From Methanobacteriota archaeon (lineage in GTDB: Archaea; Thermoplasmatota; Thermoplasmata; RBG-16-68-12), in contig VBLZ01000025.1 in assembly GCA_005878515.1 (NCBI GenBank), positions 1-5,713 of the forward strand: a stretch of DNA of 5,713 nt, in the 5' to 3' direction. Shown one piece after another: positions 4,152 through 5,713 of the stretch (position 1 is its first letter; every line of letters begins with the position of its first letter). The notes below the pieces were generated by a model, which saw only the letters and a program-made list of their open reading frames with translations, had not been told where the DNA came from and ran no database searches. Made by a program: the position numbers and the translations under genes.

Positions 4152-5713
4152 ATGGTCGAAATGGGATGCCGACCAGGCCTTCGGAAATCCGCATTCATCT
4201 TGACCGTGGCCTTCCTCTTTGGGTCGACGGCGCTGTCCTCCGTGACGTTGTCCCACGCTCTCTCCAACGCTGACCGCGTTCCCGAATTCATCCGGTCCAG
4301 CGGGGATTCTGGATCCTTTGCCGCCGCCGAAACGATCGGGACGAAGCCTACGATGGGATGGAACAGCTGGAACCGGTTCGGCACCGACGGTCTGGACGAG
4401 GTCCTCGTGCACGAGACGGCTGACGCCATGGTCAGCAACGGGATGCTCGCAGCCGGCTACGACGTCGTGGCCTTGGACGATGGCTGGTCGTCGAACGCCC
4501 GGGATGGCTCCGGCAACCTCACGAACGATCCGGTGAAATTCCCGAGCGGCATGAAGGCCCTCGGCGACTACATCCACGCCCGCGGCCTGCGCTACGGCAT
4601 GTATGCGTCGATCGGGACCGCGACATGTACGGGCAACGACCCCGGGAGTTTGGACCACGAATTCCAGGACGTCGCGACGTTCGCCTCCTGGGGGGTCGAC
4701 TACATCAAGGCCGACCGCTGCAACGCGTCCGGTTTGGTCATGAAAGACATCTACGCGCGTTGGCGAGATGCCATCGTCGCCTCCGGCCGGTCGATCGTCC
4801 TCAGCGCGAGCGACAATTCGCCCACCGACGAGCCGTGGGCCTGGGGACCCGTGACCGCGCACCAGTGGCGTGTGTCCCCGGACATCAGCGACGATTGGAC
4901 GTCGCCGCCGAACCAGCCGCCGTGGAAGGAGGGCATGATCGACATCTTCGACCGCAACGCCGCCCACGCGGCCGCCACCGCGCCGGGCACCTTCAACGAC
5001 CCGGACATGCTCCAGGTCGGGAACGGCGGCATGACGGACGAGGAATACCGCACTCACTTCGGTCTGTGGGCGCTCATGTCGGCCCCGCTGATCGCCGGCA
5101 ACGATGTGCGCAACATGCGGGCCGAGATCCAAGAAATCCTGGAGAACCCGGAGGTCATCGCGGTCGACCAGGACCCTCTGTCCTTCCAAGCCATCCGGGC
5201 GAGCGACAACGGTGCCGGCTCGCAGGTCTGGTACAAGCCCCTCTCGGGATCCGGCGTTCGCGCCGTTGGACTCCTGAACCGCGGCACGGCCACGGCCACG
5301 ATCACGGTGACCTGGAGCGAGATCGGACTAGCCCCAGGCAGCGCGACGGTCCGCGACCTCTGGGCCCGAGCCGATCGGGGCACGTTCATGGACGGATACA
5401 GCGTCAGCGTGCCTTCCCATGGGCTCGCGTTCCTCCGGATTGCGGGGTCGGATCGGACGGCCACCGATGGATTCTTGAGCGATTTGCCGTGGACCTACAC
5501 GGCGAACGAGCTCGGGCCCGTCGAACGGGATTCCAGCAACGGAGATACGGGGGCGGGGGATGGCCACCCCCTCCGGCTCGACGGGGTCACGTACGCGAAG
5601 GGGCTCGGCGCTTCGGCGCCATCCGCGATCGAGTTCCGCCTGAACGGCGCGTGCTCGACCTTCACCGCCGACCTCGGAATCGACGACGAAGTCGGGAGCC
5701 AGGGCAGTGTCAT
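4152..5713 (+). CDS. Secreted GH27 alpha-galactosidase with C-terminal NPCBM domain, truncated by the right edge
   Basis: This predicted extracellular glycoside hydrolase would remove terminal alpha-linked galactose (or a related sugar; GH27 also includes alpha-N-acetylgalactosaminidases and isomalto-dextranases). 520 codons are visible, with no stop before the edge. Residues 1-40 look like a Sec signal peptide: Arg/Lys, a hydrophobic core (SAFILTVAFLFG), then small residues near SHALSNA. The GH27 barrel begins at MGWNSWNRFG (68-77). LDDGW (108-112), YIKADRCN (184-191; Asp188 aligns with the nucleophile), WRVSPDISDDW (239-249; Asp244 aligns with the acid/base) and FNDPDMLQVG (281-290) follow, then MSAPLIAGNDVRNM (309-322). 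A beta-sandwich covers about 345-432. An NPCBM module starts at FLSDLPWTY (441-449) and is cut off. The Cys usual in DDCW is Gly111, while Cys159 and Cys190 retain the other conserved disulfide pair. ATG 4161 is an alternative start that keeps the signal peptide. The upstream MFS gene may be cotranscribed. Confidence 0.93.
   Translation, partial: MVEMGCRPGLRKSAFILTVAFLFGSTALSSVTLSHALSNADRVPEFIRSSGDSGSFAAAETIGTKPTMGWNSWNRFGTDGLDEVLVHETADAMVSNGMLAAGYDVVALDDGWSSNARDGSGNLTNDPVKFPSGMKALGDYIHARGLRYGMYASIGTATCTGNDPGSLDHEFQDVATFASWGVDYIKADRCNASGLVMKDIYARWRDAIVASGRSIVLSASDNSPTDEPWAWGPVTAHQWRVSPDISDDWTSPPNQPPWKEGMIDIFDRNAAHAAATAPGTFNDPDMLQVGNGGMTDEEYRTHFGLWALMSAPLIAGNDVRNMRAEIQEILENPEVIAVDQDPLSFQAIRASDNGAGSQVWYKPLSGSGVRAVGLLNRGTATATITVTWSEIGLAPGSATVRDLWARADRGTFMDGYSVSVPSHGLAFLRIAGSDRTATDGFLSDLPWTYTANELGPVERDSSNGDTGAGDGHPLRLDGVTYAKGLGASAPSAIEFRLNGACSTFTADLGIDDEVGSQGSV

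Noticed and set aside
4107..5189. A 360-codon open frame on the minus strand opposite the GH27 gene
   Set aside because: It lies wholly antisense to a gene with clear catalytic motifs, and its product is a low-complexity Arg/Val/Gly/Asp-rich string with no recognisable domain. Long antisense frames are expected opposite GC-rich genes.

Overview
The window is GC-rich and densely coding. It holds six genes, two of them cut by the window edges, plus three short intergenic regions of about 107, 137 and 62 bases. No RNA genes, insertion sequences, CRISPR arrays or long repeats are visible. The organism cannot be fixed from this sequence. Some signs fit a high-GC archaeon, possibly of the Thermoplasmatota type: BRE/TATA-like A+T-rich elements about 26-30 bases ahead of likely transcript starts, at least one gene with almost no room for a leader, and a NikR regulator, which archaea commonly carry. 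None of this is decisive, and a bacterium remains possible.

Left half (1-2105): a nickel-homeostasis block. A NiCoT-family nickel/cobalt permease (502-1590, minus) and a NikR nickel-responsive repressor (1698-2105, plus) are divergently transcribed from a 107-base region. A 27-bp imperfect inverted repeat there (1580-1606) is a good candidate NikR operator lying over the presumed permease transcript start. Eight bases beyond the permease stop, and probably in the same operon, is a protein with transglutaminase/cysteine-peptidase-like Cys and His motifs (1-493, minus, C-terminus off the left edge). Its connection to nickel is unexplained.

Middle (2108-2722, minus): a short Rossmann-fold oxidoreductase of the COG2085 / NADPH-dependent F420 reductase-like family. 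It converges on nikR with only two bases between the two stop codons.

Right half (2723-5713): a 137-base divergent promoter region with an inverted repeat leads to a 12-helix MFS transporter (2860-4089, plus). After 62 bases comes a secreted GH27 alpha-galactosidase with a C-terminal NPCBM carbohydrate-binding domain (4152 to beyond the right edge). The two genes may form a small saccharide-use unit: the secreted enzyme would release galactose, and the MFS protein might import a product. Their upstream regions share an ATTAGATTT element lying inside related inverted repeats, which suggests common regulation. No clearly new biological system is present. The most unusual items are the transglutaminase-like partner of the nickel permease and the paired regulatory repeats around the MFS gene.
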